A stretch of DNA of 64,000 nt from Nephrocerus scutellatus. Taxonomy: Eukaryota; Arthropoda; Insecta; Diptera; Pipunculidae. The notes below the pieces were generated by a model. The model was not told the DNA's origin, searched no databases, and worked only from the letters and a program-made list of their open reading frames with translations. A program made the position numbers and the translations under genes. The DNA is taken from positions 54,300,019 through 54,364,018 of the forward strand of contig OX352761.1 of the NCBI GenBank assembly GCA_947095585.1, read 5' to 3'. The stretch's first letter is position 1. Each line of letters starts with the position of its first letter. Shown here piece by piece: positions 24,119-35,470 of this stretch.

Positions 24119-26581
24119 TGAACTGTGAAGAACCGCAACTATTTATAAGACCGACCGAACCGAATGAGAGTTTACAATCAACTGACTTTATTGATGTTAC
24201 TTCATATTTCTATCATAGTACATACAGTTCATATTTATATACTAATACATACAGTATTTTCTTTCATATTGATATCATATTATATACAGTTCTTATTTAT
24301 ATACTATTACATACAGGTCACTCTTCCCTTCTTTAATAAGTAGGCTCGCCTAACTTTGCATAATATAATTGCTTGGTTATTTTCTGCTGTCGTTTTGGTC
24401 TACCGTCCTGTCGTTTCTGACCTTCCTCTGGTATTATAACTTCCGTTTCTTCATTATTTCCCTGTAGGATTTGTGGTTGTGACGTGTCATCGTTTTTACT
24501 AGTACGCTTAACCTGTTCTCTCGCATTTCTTTCCACCTCTTTGACGTCGATGCCTGATGTCCTTAGTTGGTGACGATGAGCTACCCTTACTCGAACGTCA
24601 CAGCTCACTATATATCGGCTCTTCGATAAAAGCTGCAGAATTAACGCCTGAGCCCACTGACCATTAGCTCTCAGCAAAACCTTATCTCCGGCGCTAAAAA
24701 GCTTTTCTGGAATATAAAAAGGATTATTTAACATAGTTTGATTTTTACCCGATGAAAATTGCCCAAAATTTGGGCGCAATTGAGTCAGTAACGTCCTGGG
24801 GGAAAACTTCAACAAATAGTCCGAAGGGCTGCGTGATGTTGCCGTATTTAGCGCCGACCGATAGTAGAAGAGAAACTTTTTTATAGCTCGTTCCAACTCC
24901 TCATTTGCCACTAATCGTCCTTCTCCCTGAATATCCTTTTGGAGTGCCTGATTGACTACCCGAACCTCAGTCTCTGCCAATCCATTCGCTCGGGGATAAT
25001 ACGGGGGACTCTTCTTGGCTTCAATCCCAAGATGAGCCAAAAATCGTATGAACTCGCTGCTAGTAAATGGAGGTCACCACTGTCTCTGGCAATCCAAAAT
25101 TGCAAATGATTTTTCTAAAAATGCAATCACTTCTCGCGCTGACGTTTTCTTCATGAGACAAAGATCAATCCATTTGGAAGTCGCATCGACCACCAATAAT
25201 ATTGTTCTTCCATATATATGAAAGAAATCTGCATGCAATCTGGTCCAGGGAACTTCATTTTGCGGCCATCCTTCAAAACATTTCTCAGCCGGATTAGCCA
25301 CCTGCATTTTTTGACATACCATACACGACTTGACTTTTGATTTTAGATCGCTGTCAATATTTGGCCACCAGCAAATAGATCTCGCAAGCATCTTTATTTT
25401 AACTATTCCAGGATGGTTATTGTGAAGCTTTACTAAAACGTATGATTGCATACTTCGTGGAATAACTACTCGAATACCCCATACCAGACACTCCTGTTCC
25501 ATAGTTAAACCCATTCGACGACAAAAGTATGGCTGAATGGCGATATCATTTATTTGCGCCGGCCACCCCATAGTAACCAACTGACACACCTTAAGCAAGA
25601 CCACATCTTTTTTCGTAGCTGCTGCCACATCCTTATAGTTGTATGGCACCACAAAATCTTCCGATAGGGCACTGATAAGACCCGCTGACATATCATGCGA
25701 AACTGTAGATGAAAGCGGCAATCTCGATAAGGCATCACAATTTGACATGTCTCCGCTCTTCCTGAACCGTATTATGCAGTCATATGCGGACAATATGATT
25801 GCCCACCGCTGAAGTCTAGAAGACGCAGAAACCGGTATACGCTTACTGGGCTCAAATATCGCACGAAGTGGTTGATTATCAGTAAATAATATAAATTGTC
25901 TACCGAACAGATATTTGTGAAATCGCCTTACACCAAATATAATGGCTAATGCCTCTTTCTCGACCTGAGAATATTTTTTCTCAACGGCCGTCAAAGTCAT
26001 TGATGCAAAAGCAATCGGAACCTCCCACTTTGTCTGCTGAAGATGACTTAAAACAGCTCCCATCCCCTAAGAACTGGCGTCGCATGCTAATAATATCGGC
26101 TTGTTTGGATCGTAAAAGGATAAAAGACTTTTTTCGGATATTGCTGATTTACTATTTTCAAATGCCACTTGACACTCCTGTGACCATGTAAATGTACAAC
26201 CTTTCTTTGTTAAGTCATATAACGGCGACAACTTTGACGATTGCATCGGCACAAATTTCCTATAAAAGTTAATAAATCCAAGGTATGACTTCAACTCACT
26301 GACATTTCTAGGCGCAGGTGCATCTCGGATTGCGATTATCTTCTCTGATGCAGGTTGTATCCCATCCTCGTCGCCAAAATGAACTGTGAAGAACCGCAAC
26401 TATTTATAAGACCGACCGAACCGACTGAGAGTTTACAATCAACTGACTTTATTGATGTTACTTCATGTTTCTATCAGAGTACATACAGTTCATATTTATA
26501 TACTATTACATACAGTATGTTCTTTCATATTGATATCATATTATATACAGTTCTTATTTATATACTATTACATACAGGTCA
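24119..26581 (-). mobile_element. gypsy1 retrotransposon, copy 3
   Basis: LTRs are at 24119-24320 and 26380-26581; GTGCC is at 24114-24118 and 26582-26586. An 11-bp deletion at about 25074 removes the TDNG block that carries the second catalytic Asp of integrase. The TAG after CDASS is shared with copies 1 and 2. Confidence 0.9.
24333..26379 (-). pseudogene. gypsy1 pol remnant, copy 3
   Basis: The open stretches are 26399-26067 (RT end), 26063-25074 (RNase H, zinc finger, first Asp) and 25040-24333 (third catalytic block NGLAE and tail). The 11-bp deletion lies between the last two. This is the only gypsy1 copy in which an integrase catalytic residue is physically lost. Confidence 0.85.
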
Positions 26582-26604
26582 GTGCCAAGCATATAGCCGA
26601 GCAT

Positions 26605-26896
26605 TATGAGGGTGCAAACCCCATTAAGCGTGCGCAAATTATAAAAAAAAACGATGAAGATCAAAGTTACGGATGTAGCATGGTGCATTGACAATCCTTC
26701 GTAGTACTTTATTTTGGATCCGTTGGATGATTTTGATGGTGCTCATCTTGGCGCACCCCCATAATTGAATGCCGTGAGTCCATACCTGTTTGATCACTTG
26801 TTTATAGAGAAGCAATTTGTTATGAATTGATAGTACTGATCTCCTTCCAATAAGCCAATTCATCTTTCTCATTTTGATGTAGACTTCATCCTTTTT
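26605..26896 (-). pseudogene. LINE1 RT thumb fragment, module 4
   Basis: It has the same thumb motifs (GRRSVLSIHNK, IQRIQNKVLRRIVNAP) as module 3. Confidence 0.8.
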
Positions 26897-27803
26897 AAAT
26901 TCTCTATGTTAACTTCGCGTGCACGTGGCTGGCTGGCTCGCTGGTCAGATTTTCTGATCAATTATTAACCCACTTCCCATAGCCCGATTTTTTTGAAATT
27001 TTGCACACATGTATATCCCCGATTGACAAAACTTTTTTTAAAATTTTTGAAGCGATCAGGACCCGGGTTCGGGGGGCTCCCATACAATTTTTTTTTTTTA
27101 ATTATCAATTTTTAACCCACTTCCTAAAGCCCGATTTTCCTGAAATTTTGTACACATGTGTATTTCCGGTGACAATACTTTCTTTTTCAATTTGGAAGTG
27201 ATCGGGCCTGGGTTCGTGGAGCTCCCATACAAATTTAAAATAAAAATTATACACACATGTGTATACCCAATAAACAATACTTTTTCTAAAATTTGTAATA
27301 ATCGGGCCCCGGGTTCGGCCGCAAGGCCCTTATACATTTTTTTAAATATCATATAGTGGCATCAGATACCGTCGTACTTTAAAGACTGTGTGCGGTGTGT
27401 GCTGCGCAGTCGGCTGCGCTGCTTGGTTTGGTGGATTTTGATTGCAAAATCTATTCTGCCTGTTCATGGAAGCACTACGAGTTTGCGTCGCCATATTTTT
27501 AACTCGGCACTTACACGGTTATTGATAATGTCATTATTTCTAATAATGAAAAACGAAAAATAGCTCACCCACAAAAGAACCCAGCAAATGAAACGGGACA
27601 TAAATGTTTTATGCTTAATTCAACTTACTTACTTATTTACTGAATTGTATTTTTATTGATGTCGTTTTTTGTTGTCGATATCAACTTACAGAGAGAACAA
27701 GAACAAGAAGTTTTCACAATAATCTGTCATTTGGCGTTTTCATAAATTAGTTCAGAGCAGTCAAAGAGTTCTCAAGAAAAATGCTCGTGTTTCTTATTTG
27801 CTC
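26897..27803. mobile_element. Element X, copy 4 (right end deleted)
   Basis: It has three minisatellite monomers (about 26955-27340) and the same right breakpoint as copies 1 and 3. It shows ATGTTAAC for ATATTAAC near the left end. Confidence 0.55.
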
Positions 27804-28824
27804 TCGATGTCGTTTATCGCACCTTGATAGATTTTTATGTTCAATAATGGGTTTTAGTCGCTTTAGTAGTACTCTTTCGAGCAATAACGACATTATTCGA
27901 AGTATGGATTTGCCTAGTTTAGGAACCATGATAACATCGGCTACTTTCGAACAATCGAATTGAAGCTTGGATTAAGTTGGTAAGTTTGACAATACCTTTG
28001 TGGGAAGCTGTTTTAAAATTTTGCCTGTGATCATATCATCCCAGGGGATTTCTTTGGTTTAAAGTATTTTTGAATTTCTTTTTTAATTCCATTGAATGTA
28101 TACGGAGAAATATCTTCTTCATCTTGATTGCGTACTTCTCTTAATATATATCATTTTGACTAACGTGTGGTCGAAACCTATTTGTGAGATATTCAGAGAA
28201 TAAAGCGTCTTTCGCGGCATTAGTTTTTGCCCATTCTACATTGTTTTTTTTTTTGATAGGGGGAAATTATTCAATTAGTCTCTTCAGGTGTTTTGTCGTT
28301 TTCCACAATGAATAGTCGGTCCTTTGATCGTGTGTAAATTCTTTTAAGTATCTATGTTTAGATTAATTTTTTATAACTTTGATTTCCTGGCAAAGTTCCT
28401 GGGAGATTCAGTTGAAATTATTTTTATCTGTTTGCGATGGTGTTTGTTGCCATTTCTTTCGAAGACGTCGTTGATGGGCTACAATGTCCATTATTTCTTT
28501 GGGATAATTGAGACCAATCACTTTCCCCTTTACGACCGGAGCGCAGTTCCAGGCCGCATTTTGGACTTGTTGTGTGAATTTTATTTTTGACTGCTATTAG
28601 TTTAAAGCGGGACCAATCTGTTTGTTTGCTTGTCAGAGCTGGATTTTTTTCTCTTATAATTATATTATCACTCACCACTGGGATGATTGGAGAATGATCT
28701 GGACTTAGATTAAACCCTTCTTCATCCTGAAGGACAACAACGTGATTGACAACGAAGAAATCAATTAAATCAGGGATTTAGCTGGATCCGTTGGCCAGTA
28801 CGTTGGTTTACCAGTTGATATAAA
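27804..28824 (-). pseudogene. LINE1 RT N-terminus, linker, endonuclease end, module 4
   Basis: It resembles module 3, with a one-base loss in the endonuclease end (AGGGATTTAGC for AGGGATTTTAGC near 28778), which modules at 53 and 63 kb share. Confidence 0.8.
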
Positions 28825-29445
28825 CAGTCGGACACATATCGGTAAATGTACGCCCGATTTAAAAATTAGCTGGCGTTAAACAATCAATATCTTCAGATTG
28901 GATCACTGCCAATTGCCTTGAATTCATTATGCCTTCGATCTTAGTGAGTGAAGTTGTAAATTCTTCTAAAGTTAGTATTGCATTACCAACTACTCTTACA
29001 TTTTGCTGCTTAACCGCCGACTCCCACCCATATGAGGTGTGCCAGGTGGGATAAATTTCTATTCTATTTTATATTGCAATAATTCTGTTGCGATATCAGA
29101 TTTCTTCCATTTTAGAAATTGAAGCAACTCCCTAAAATGGTTGGAAGTTCGTACCATTGTCCGTACCGGTGTATGGCAATTTGCTCTTCTTGATTAAACC
29201 GGTCTAGTGTTCCTAGGAAGCTGTCAGTTGTTAGATTGCATGTAGACTCAAGAATACAAATATGCATATGTACACAATTATGAGTACTTGTCCTCTTCTT
29301 CTAATTGGCTGTACCTTAAATGGTCCACAATAATCCGTGGACGTGGACATTGTAAAATAGATGTATATATTACACTCTCTCCTTCGGTAGGTTTTCCATT
29401 AATTTAACTTGCGTTTTTTGCAATTACGGACTATCACTCTGGATA
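28825..29445 (-). pseudogene. BEL/Pao integrase remnant, module 4
   Basis: It covers the region from LMENLPKERV and STDYCGPF to NSRQL / LTPANF, as in module 1. A deletion near 29143 removes part of the block around the second Asp (NGTNFVGAN is interrupted). Confidence 0.7.
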
Positions 29446-29449
29446 ATAT

Positions 29450-30117
29450 TGTGATAATACAGGCTTTCGAGTTCGTAAAGGATTTTGCAAATAAAACACA
29501 ACACAAGTTTATTAATTTACAAATAACATCTTTATTAATGAAACAGTAAAAATAACACAAGTTCACAATTTATACTGGTGATAACTTTAAATGTACACAA
29601 TAACACTTATAATACTTGTACTTTACAATAATTCTCTTAGGTAGTAGCTTAATCACATTGCGAGAACGTTTACAACTTCACTGGTTAAATGCCAATTAAC
29701 TAATAATTTCTCTGCAGCGAACGCCACCTTTTATACTCATTGAAAATCATCCAGAAACTTCAAATCTTATAGACAGAAATATCGAGAAAAGACCAGAAAA
29801 TTGTAGCCTTATTCCCTTATTTACAACTAATGATACTTATATGCAATGAGTCATCTTCTAAAAATAAACTACATGTTAAATAATATTCTTTTACAAAAAC
29901 GGGGCAAACAGCACAAACCGGTTTGACTACAGTTTTGAATAGAACATAATGTTTCAAACTTGCAGGCGGTTACATTTCAAATTTCAAATAATCTAAAGTC
30001 TTACAGCCTAAAAGTATGCTACATAAAAATGCTTATTTTTAGTATGAAGTATTTACATTGCGATTTATTTTAGGATTCAAATTCTATTATATGCGCTACT
30101 AACTACTTTTCATAACA
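29450..30117 (-). repeat. gypsy2 3' LTR of element A (668 bp)
   Basis: The LTR is complete. The TATA box is intact (plus-strand CCTTTTATAC near 29727), but the heat-shock element is damaged here (AATCATCCAGAAACTTC for AAGCTTCCAGAAACTTC). It keeps two of the three pentamers. Confidence 0.85.
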
Positions 30118-30128
30118 TTACCCCCATC

Positions 30129-30560
30129 TTAATTCTGTTCGTCTCGAACAGATTCAACACTCCTTTTGTTGTTGTACCTTGTCAATCTGTCAATGTGAAC
30201 AACTTTCATTTTACCTCTGGGGCTTTGTTGAATCCGATATACGAAATCATTAATCCTCTTAATGATCTTATAAGGTCCTTCCCAACTTTGCTGTAGTTTT
30301 GGAGATTTACCTTTTCATCTCTTGGGATTGTAAAGCGAGACAAAATCTCCTTTCTGAAATTCTATCTGGTTGCTGGCATCCACTATGTTGCTCCTTACTA
30401 CAGCATGAACAGCGATCATCCTCTGTCTTAGATCACTAACGTAGTTTTCCTTTGTTGTTGGCCTTACTGGTGGTGATCAAAATTTAATGTCGCATGGTAG
30501 ACCAAGTTCTTTTCCAAATATAACCATTGCTAGTGAGTTTTTAGTCGTGTTGTGGACAGC
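30129..30560 (-). pseudogene. gypsy2 integrase C-terminal region, element A
   Basis: The tail (SWEGPY, DFVYRIQ, VVHIDRL) is present but about 35 bp are deleted near 30360, removing the YDLRANCGG part. Upstream, IFGKELGLPCDIKF and YRSAVHNTT-like pieces, which precede the tail in gypsy Pol, are present with frame changes. Confidence 0.7.
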
Positions 30561-31158
30561 GCTACGATAACCAATCATAAACAATGGTATAAAACGATCC
30601 CATTCATCTTGGTCAATGATTTTTGGTGCTCACTCGACCATTGGAACTTTTGGTTCTTCTCAGTAAGGCGATGAAGGCTTCGTGCAACATCTGCGAAGTT
30701 AGGCAAAAACCGTCGATAGTATGAGCATAGCCCCAGAAAACTTCGCAGCTCATGTAAATTCTTTGGTACCAGCCATTCGTTAACAGGTTCCAACTTCTTG
30801 GGATCCGTGCGTACCACAATGTGGCCCAAATAATTCACTTCATTTTTGAAAAGGCTACATTTCGTCGCACTCAACTTTAATCCTGCTGTTTTTATGATTT
30901 CCAGAACTTGCCGAAGATTATTCACGTGCTCATTAAATGTGCGACCAAAAACAATGAAGTCATCCAAATAGACTAGACTTGTCTTCCAGCTAAGGCTAAG
31001 CTAAGCTTAGGCTAAGGTGTCGTCCATACGTGGTAATGGATAACTATCCTTCTTGGTGACATCACTCATTTTCCGATAGTCCACATAAAATCTCGTTAAA
31101 CCATCTTTCTTTTGAACAAGTACCACAGGTGGGCTTCATGGACATTTGACCTTCTCTA
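30561..31158 (-). pseudogene. gypsy2 reverse transcriptase remnant, element A
   Basis: On the minus strand: EKVKCP, SPPVVLVQKKDG, FYVDYRKMSDVTKKDSYP (start of RT), then a deletion, then VYLDDFIVFG with the two catalytic Asp, LKLSATKCSLF, VNYLGHIV and LRSFLGLCSYYRRF. The palm part with the first catalytic Asp (usually LDL.SGYWQ) is missing at about 30985-31015. After SSEHQKS it jumps to an integrase piece, so RNase H and the integrase core are absent. Fifteen bases after HIV found in the copy at 55.4 kb are deleted here. Confidence 0.8.
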
Positions 31159-31677
31159 TTATTCCATCACGTTCCATCTTCTTGACCAGTGTTTCTGCCT
31201 CTTGTTGCTAAGCAAGTGGTAATCGTCTTGGCGCCTGTCGAATTGGAAAAGCATTTCCTTATCGATTCGATGTCGCACTATATTGGTTTTACCCATGTCG
31301 TAGTCGCTGACAGCAAACACGTCGGCAAATTGCTCTAGCGCCTTTTCTGCTGCATGTTGCTGTGCCGCTGAGAGATGTTTACACAGAGAACGAATTATCT
31401 GCTTCCTTTCTAGATGTAGTGGCGTATTCTTTACTTTTACAGGCTGGCAGTTTGCGATACAGTTTACTCCCTGAGTATTGCCAATGACTGTTCCTTCTCT
31501 TATAACCTTCGGTGATGGGCTAACGTTCATTATTCTCACTGGTATCTTGGGCTGGAAATTTAGTAGAGTTCTTCCGCATAATAGTCCGTTCTTGTTGAAA
31601 TTGGTTGGCTCCACTTTTCCTACTCTACTGTCCCCAAGATCACCGTTGACCTTGCCATAAATGATTTTCTCGTACAT
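31159..31677 (-). pseudogene. gypsy2 Pol spacer between protease and RT, element A
   Basis: This is a 172-codon open stretch with FNKNGLLCGRTLL, IPVRIMNVS, VIREGTVIG and LEQFADVFAVSDYDMGKTN followed by VRHRID. It corresponds to the region before RT in 412/17.6-type Pol (the family usually shows F.DVF...D.D.G.T....H.I). A frameshift at its 3' side separates it from RT. Confidence 0.75.
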
Positions 31678-31768
31678 CGGTGGTATCTCTTCTTTTTCTT
31701 CAGTGATGATTTCGTTAAATTACAAGGATACTTCCAAATTACGCCATTTTAACACGTGGCTCTTCAGA

Positions 31769-32062
31769 TCAAGGCTCTGTCATGAAATCCAAGTCCAATA
31801 TGCATTCATCTGTAATGCTGGCAATAATAAACCGATGAGAAAACCGTATTCCTCCAAACATAACACTACAGGAGCACTCTCCTTTAACTTCACCCGTCGC
31901 TGTCCTCAAATTATAACGAAATACTTTTTCAACTTGACCTTTGGACACCACTTTGGGATTTACAATTGATCTGGAAGCTCTTGTATCCAAGGCAAACGTA
32001 CATGGTTTTCCTTCTAACACCACTAATAACAAAGCTGTTGCTGTCCTTTCCAAGTTTGGCAA
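31769..32062 (-). pseudogene. gypsy2 aspartic protease, active-site variant, element A
   Basis: This is a retropepsin-like domain of about 97 residues. The active-site loop reads FALDTRASRSIV where the family has DTGA, an AGA codon in place of a GGN glycine codon. The C-terminal ILDLDFM matches the usual I.G.DFL. The same Gly to Arg change is in the copy at 56.4-56.6 kb, so it predates duplication. An enzyme with this loop should be inactive. There is a frame break towards the spacer. Confidence 0.75.
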
Positions 32063-32128
32063 TGTTCACCGTGACCTTGTGGCTCTCTTCCCTCTTCACC
32101 AGCTTACACCCAATAAAGCTGTTGTAAC

Positions 32129-32341
32129 TTAGCTTCCTAGTCTGCAGCTACGAGGTAAGCTGGTTGCTGCAACACATTCATCTGAGATGCGCCTATCTGC
32201 CGTACATTTTGCAGGCCTCCTAACACGATTCACAGGCTTTACTGTAGGTTGTACTGGTCTTGGTTCCTTGCAGTCGCGGATGAAATGTCTAGGTTTCTGG
32301 CATCTAAAACATTTTGGACGAGAATTTGATGTGGTATTCAT
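32129..32341 (-). pseudogene. gypsy2 Gag zinc knuckle fragment, element A
   Basis: The minus strand encodes CFRCQKPRHFIRDC, a C-X2-C-X4-H-X4-C nucleocapsid zinc knuckle for RNA binding; the Gly usually found before His is Arg. It is followed by a Pro- and Arg-rich tail. Confidence 0.8.
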
Positions 32342-33275
32342 GTCGTTCTGGGAGCGTCCAGTCTTTGATTTTCTAATCTTCTCATCAATAAGGGCTTCTA
32401 TTTGTGTGATGTCCTAAGTTTCAAACTTGCGCAATCTAACTAAATCAGTGGACAAACTGGCTCTAGCTAGCTTCGTATTCCAAAGCCGATGCCAATACTT
32501 CATTCATTGACTTTCCTCTGGCTTTTGTCCTCAAATTAAGTTTTAATTGCTCATCTCGGATAGCAGTGATGAACGCATCCACTGCCAGTCCGTCCAAGAT
32601 ACCAGCCGGAACCCCACAATAGGCTTGTCGAGATTCTTCCGGAACTCATCTCGGCATTTGGAATCATTTGCAATACATCAGCGGCCTTGCCGCCTCAACG
32701 TCAGGATTAGAGAATTTAGTTGTTCTTCAGCGCCCCATCCATTGTGTTGTACAGCAGCTGCACACTGGACCTTGAAATGTTCAAAAGCGGTATCGCCATC
32801 GAACACAGGTGGCTTCAAAACTTCTTCTGGTTACTAAAAGATATTGGAATTACTCTTGTACTGCTTTGTTGAGTGTTCTCTTTGACGAATTGGGTAAGAT
32901 TGTCCAGCCGGGTCCCAAATTCTTTAATTTTACCTTCCAAACAACTGACTTTTCCTGTCATGTTTGTCTCTTTGTTCACTTTGTCGCTGCATTTGTTCTC
33001 TCTGCTGGTCAAACTTGCTATTCATTTGTTGCATTAGAATTTGCAACATCGCTTCCATATTTGGCGCCCTTTTCTTCCGAATTGGACAATTTTTGCTCGA
33101 CTAACTCCGTCTCAATTGAAAATACTTCACCAGCTTGCTGCTTTTCCCCTTTAACGACTTGCTGCAATCAGAGAAATAACTCTTCCTTATTTCCAGCGGT
33201 GCTAAGACCCTGCCTTCCAAGCTCTTCTTTAAGCTCCTGGTAACTATAAGATTTAATGTTAACTGCACTTTTCAT
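32342..33275 (-). pseudogene. gypsy2 gag remnant, element A
   Basis: The likely start codon is at 33273-33275 on the minus strand, in MKSAVNIKSYSYQELKEEL. The first 35 codons contain LKEELGRQGLSTAGNKEEL, which looks like a SAP-type helix-turn-helix, then a TGA stops the frame near 33168. Further pieces in other frames (for instance NKETNMTGKVS, VKENTQQSS at 32815-33012) are charged and probably coiled. The plus-strand ORFs over this part are antisense shadows. Confidence 0.55.
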
Positions 33276-33481
33276 TTTATTATTTACTGTTTATCGGTTT
33301 GTAAAATTTCACTAAATTTATTTACTGTCTCAAAATTAGCAAAACCACCAATTAATATATTGTTCAACGATTTGCAAAATTTACTCTCTCACAATTTGCA
33401 AAATTTTATTGTCTCTCAATTTACACGATATGCAAAATTTTAATGTCTCACGATTTGCAAAATCCCACTTCTGGCACTAAT
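33276..33481 (-). other. gypsy2 5' leader with short repeats, element A
   Basis: Between LTR and gag, the leader has several copies of AAAATTTTGCAAATCGTGAG-like 22-30 nt repeats (about 33355-33470). Next to the LTR, TAGTGCCAGAAGTGGGA may be a decayed tRNA primer-binding site; its first bases differ from the usual TGG. Confidence 0.55.
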
Positions 33482-35043
33482 TGTTACGAAATTCAGGCTT
33501 TCGAGTTCGTAAAGGATTTTGCAAATAAAACACAACACAAGTTTATTAATTTACAAATAACACTTTTAATAATGAAACAGTAAAAATAACACAAATTCAC
33601 AATTTATACTGGTGATAACTTTAAATGTACATAATAACACTTATAATATGTAATGGTACTAAGCGACAGCTGTCGATTGACGATATGAATCACGTCATAG
33701 GGAGGCATGGTTGAACCGGGCGCACGCGTTAATTACGGCTGTGCTCGTCGGCAACCGGGGTGGGATCTTGGTCCGCACACGCCTTCCACCATTAGCAAAA
33801 ATACTTCCGCGTGCTGAGCAAAAAAAATAAACAAAAACCAGCTAATAGACCCAAAATGAAAATATCATACGAGCGAAAATAGAAATGATGCCTGAATGTG
33901 GGAGGGAGCGAATCCCCTTTCTTTCGCGATCTCGTAGAGTATCGCCACCAAAATTAACTCAAATTCAAACGCCTATACTTTTTTTTCTCAAAAAAACTAA
34001 CGGACTCTCAAAGGCCTTTTCTATTCTTTCATCACATTTTTTTTCCCCCTTTTTTTTTTTTTTTTTTTTTTGACCATATAATACTCGGGTACTATTCTAA
34101 TTTTTGCAGGGCCGTTCTGGTGGGTCCTTTAAGGGTGGTCCTCTCAGGGCTAGGCTTCCGGCTCCCGGGTAGTCGCCAGCGTCACCACACATCTAGCGTT
34201 GGTTAACCGCTTGACCATACGCGAACTATCCTTATTGGTTGTCCCGTTAGGCAGGAAATCTCGTTAATGGTTATATTTCCAGGTTTTTCTCCGTTTGCAC
34301 GCTGGTTTTGGCAAGGGAAAAGGGGACCCTCGTTTGTTGTACAAAGAAACAATTTCGACAATATATTTGTAGTGAATGTCAGGCCAAACATGTCAAATTG
34401 AGCGCCGCTTCGACGAGGCAATATAAGAATTAACTGCGGTCACTGGACCAAAATGCCCACTCCACACGAGAACGGGACACGCCACAAAAAAAATTTTCAA
34501 TATCTAACCAAAGAAAAATGGTGCGGCTACGCCAAACACTCCGAAAAAATTATAGTTATTCCACGGTACTAATTTCTTTTCCTGCTGCTGCCACTCCCTC
34601 CTTCGACGAAATAAATTCCAATTAACTAATAATTTCTCTGCAACGAACGCCACCTTTTATACTCATTGAAAAGCTTCCAGAAACTTCAAATCTTATAGAC
34701 AGAAATATCGAGAAAAGACCAGAAAATTGTAGCCTTATTCCCTTATTTACAACTAATGATACTTATATGCAATGAGTCATCTTCTAAAAATAAACTCCGT
34801 GTTAAATTATATTTTTTTACAAAAACGGGGCAAACCGCACAAACCGGTTTGACTACATTTTTGAATAGTACATAATGTTTCAAACTTGCAGGCGGTTACA
34901 TTTCAAATTTCAAATAATCTAAAGTCTTACAGCCTAAAAGTGTGCTACATAAAATTGCTTAATTTTAGTATGAAGTATTTACATTGCGATTTATTTTAGG
35001 ATTTAAATTCTATTATATGCGCTACTAACTACTTTTCATAACA
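33482..35043 (-). repeat. gypsy2 5' LTR of element A, carrying E-like replacement
   Basis: The LTR starts TGTTACGAAATTCAGG and ends CATAACA on the plus strand. About 80 bp of normal LTR (ACTTGTACTTTACAATAATTC to ACTGGTTA) is replaced by about 960 bp of E-like sequence. Downstream, TATA (CCTTTTATAC), HSE (TTCCAGAAACTTC) and AP-1 (TGAGTCA) are intact near 34651-34775. Confidence 0.8.
33649..34612. mobile_element. Diverged, truncated element E inside gypsy2 LTR (copy A)
   Basis: It begins TGTAATGGTACT like element E and shares the GGGCGCACGC, TGCTCGTCGGCAA, GGGGTGGGATCTTGGT block and the GGTAC...CTGCTGCTG.CACT.CC.TC.TACGAC block near its right side. The right terminus TACCATTACA is absent. It contains a 22-base T-run (about 34050-34071). 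A pyrimidine-rich stretch and CCGGCTCCCGGGTAGTCGCC are not found in copies 1-3. No coding function was recognised. Confidence 0.6.
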
Positions 35044-35054
35044 TTACCCCCATC

Positions 35055-35470
35055 TTAATTCTGTTCGTCCCGAACAGATTCAGCACTCCTTTTGTTGTTG
35101 TACCTTGTCAATCTGTCAATGTGAACAACTTTCATCTTACCTCTGGGGCTTTGTTGAATCCGATATACGAAATCATTAATCCTCTTAATGATCTTATAAG
35201 GTCCTTCCCAACTTTGCTGTAGTTTTGGAGATTTACCTTTTCTTCTCTTGGGATTGTAAAGCGAGACAAAATCTCCTTTCCGAAATCCACCACAGTTTGC
35301 ACGCAGGTCATATCGCGTTTTCATCTGGTTGCTGGCATCCACTATGTTGCTTCTTACTGCAGCATGAACAGCGATCATCCTCTGTCTTAGAGCACTAACG
35401 TAGTTTTCCTTTGTTGTTGCCTCTACTGGTGGTGATCAAAATTTAATGTCGCATGGTGGACGAAGTTCTT
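35055..35470 (-). pseudogene. gypsy2 integrase C-terminal fragment, module 5
   Basis: This is an open tail of 107 codons plus the upstream SPPVEATTKEN / GKELRPPCDIKF piece, not interrupted by element E. It shows what the E target looked like: ACGTAGTTTTCCTTTG near 35398. Confidence 0.85.

Larger units (their letters stand above)
29450..35043 (-). mobile_element. gypsy2 retrotransposon A, LTR to LTR, internally deleted
   Basis: On the minus strand the element runs from the 5' LTR (33482-35043) through leader, gag, protease and part of RT to an integrase tail and the 3' LTR (29450-30117). LTR ends are TGTTA...TAACA-like. RNase H, most of integrase and the middle of RT are deleted. The outer edge of the 5' LTR continues straight into another gypsy2 integrase tail, so this LTR is shared by two element bodies. 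A near copy lies at 54161-59641. Confidence 0.85.

Noticed and set aside
31000..31020. GCTAAGCTAAGCTTAGGCTAAG as a small functional repeat
   Set aside because: It sits at the RT deletion junction in both gypsy2 copies and is more simply filler or slippage at the break.
32547..33243. Plus-strand ORFs of 96 and 144 codons (and 57146-57854)
   Set aside because: They are antisense to the gypsy2 gag, whose zinc knuckle and start are on the minus strand; stops being rare there is due to base composition.
33885..34073. 62-codon plus-strand ORF MMPECGRERIPF... (also 58483-58671)
   Set aside because: It ends in a poly-Phe run from a T-tract, and identity of the two copies only reflects the recent duplication.
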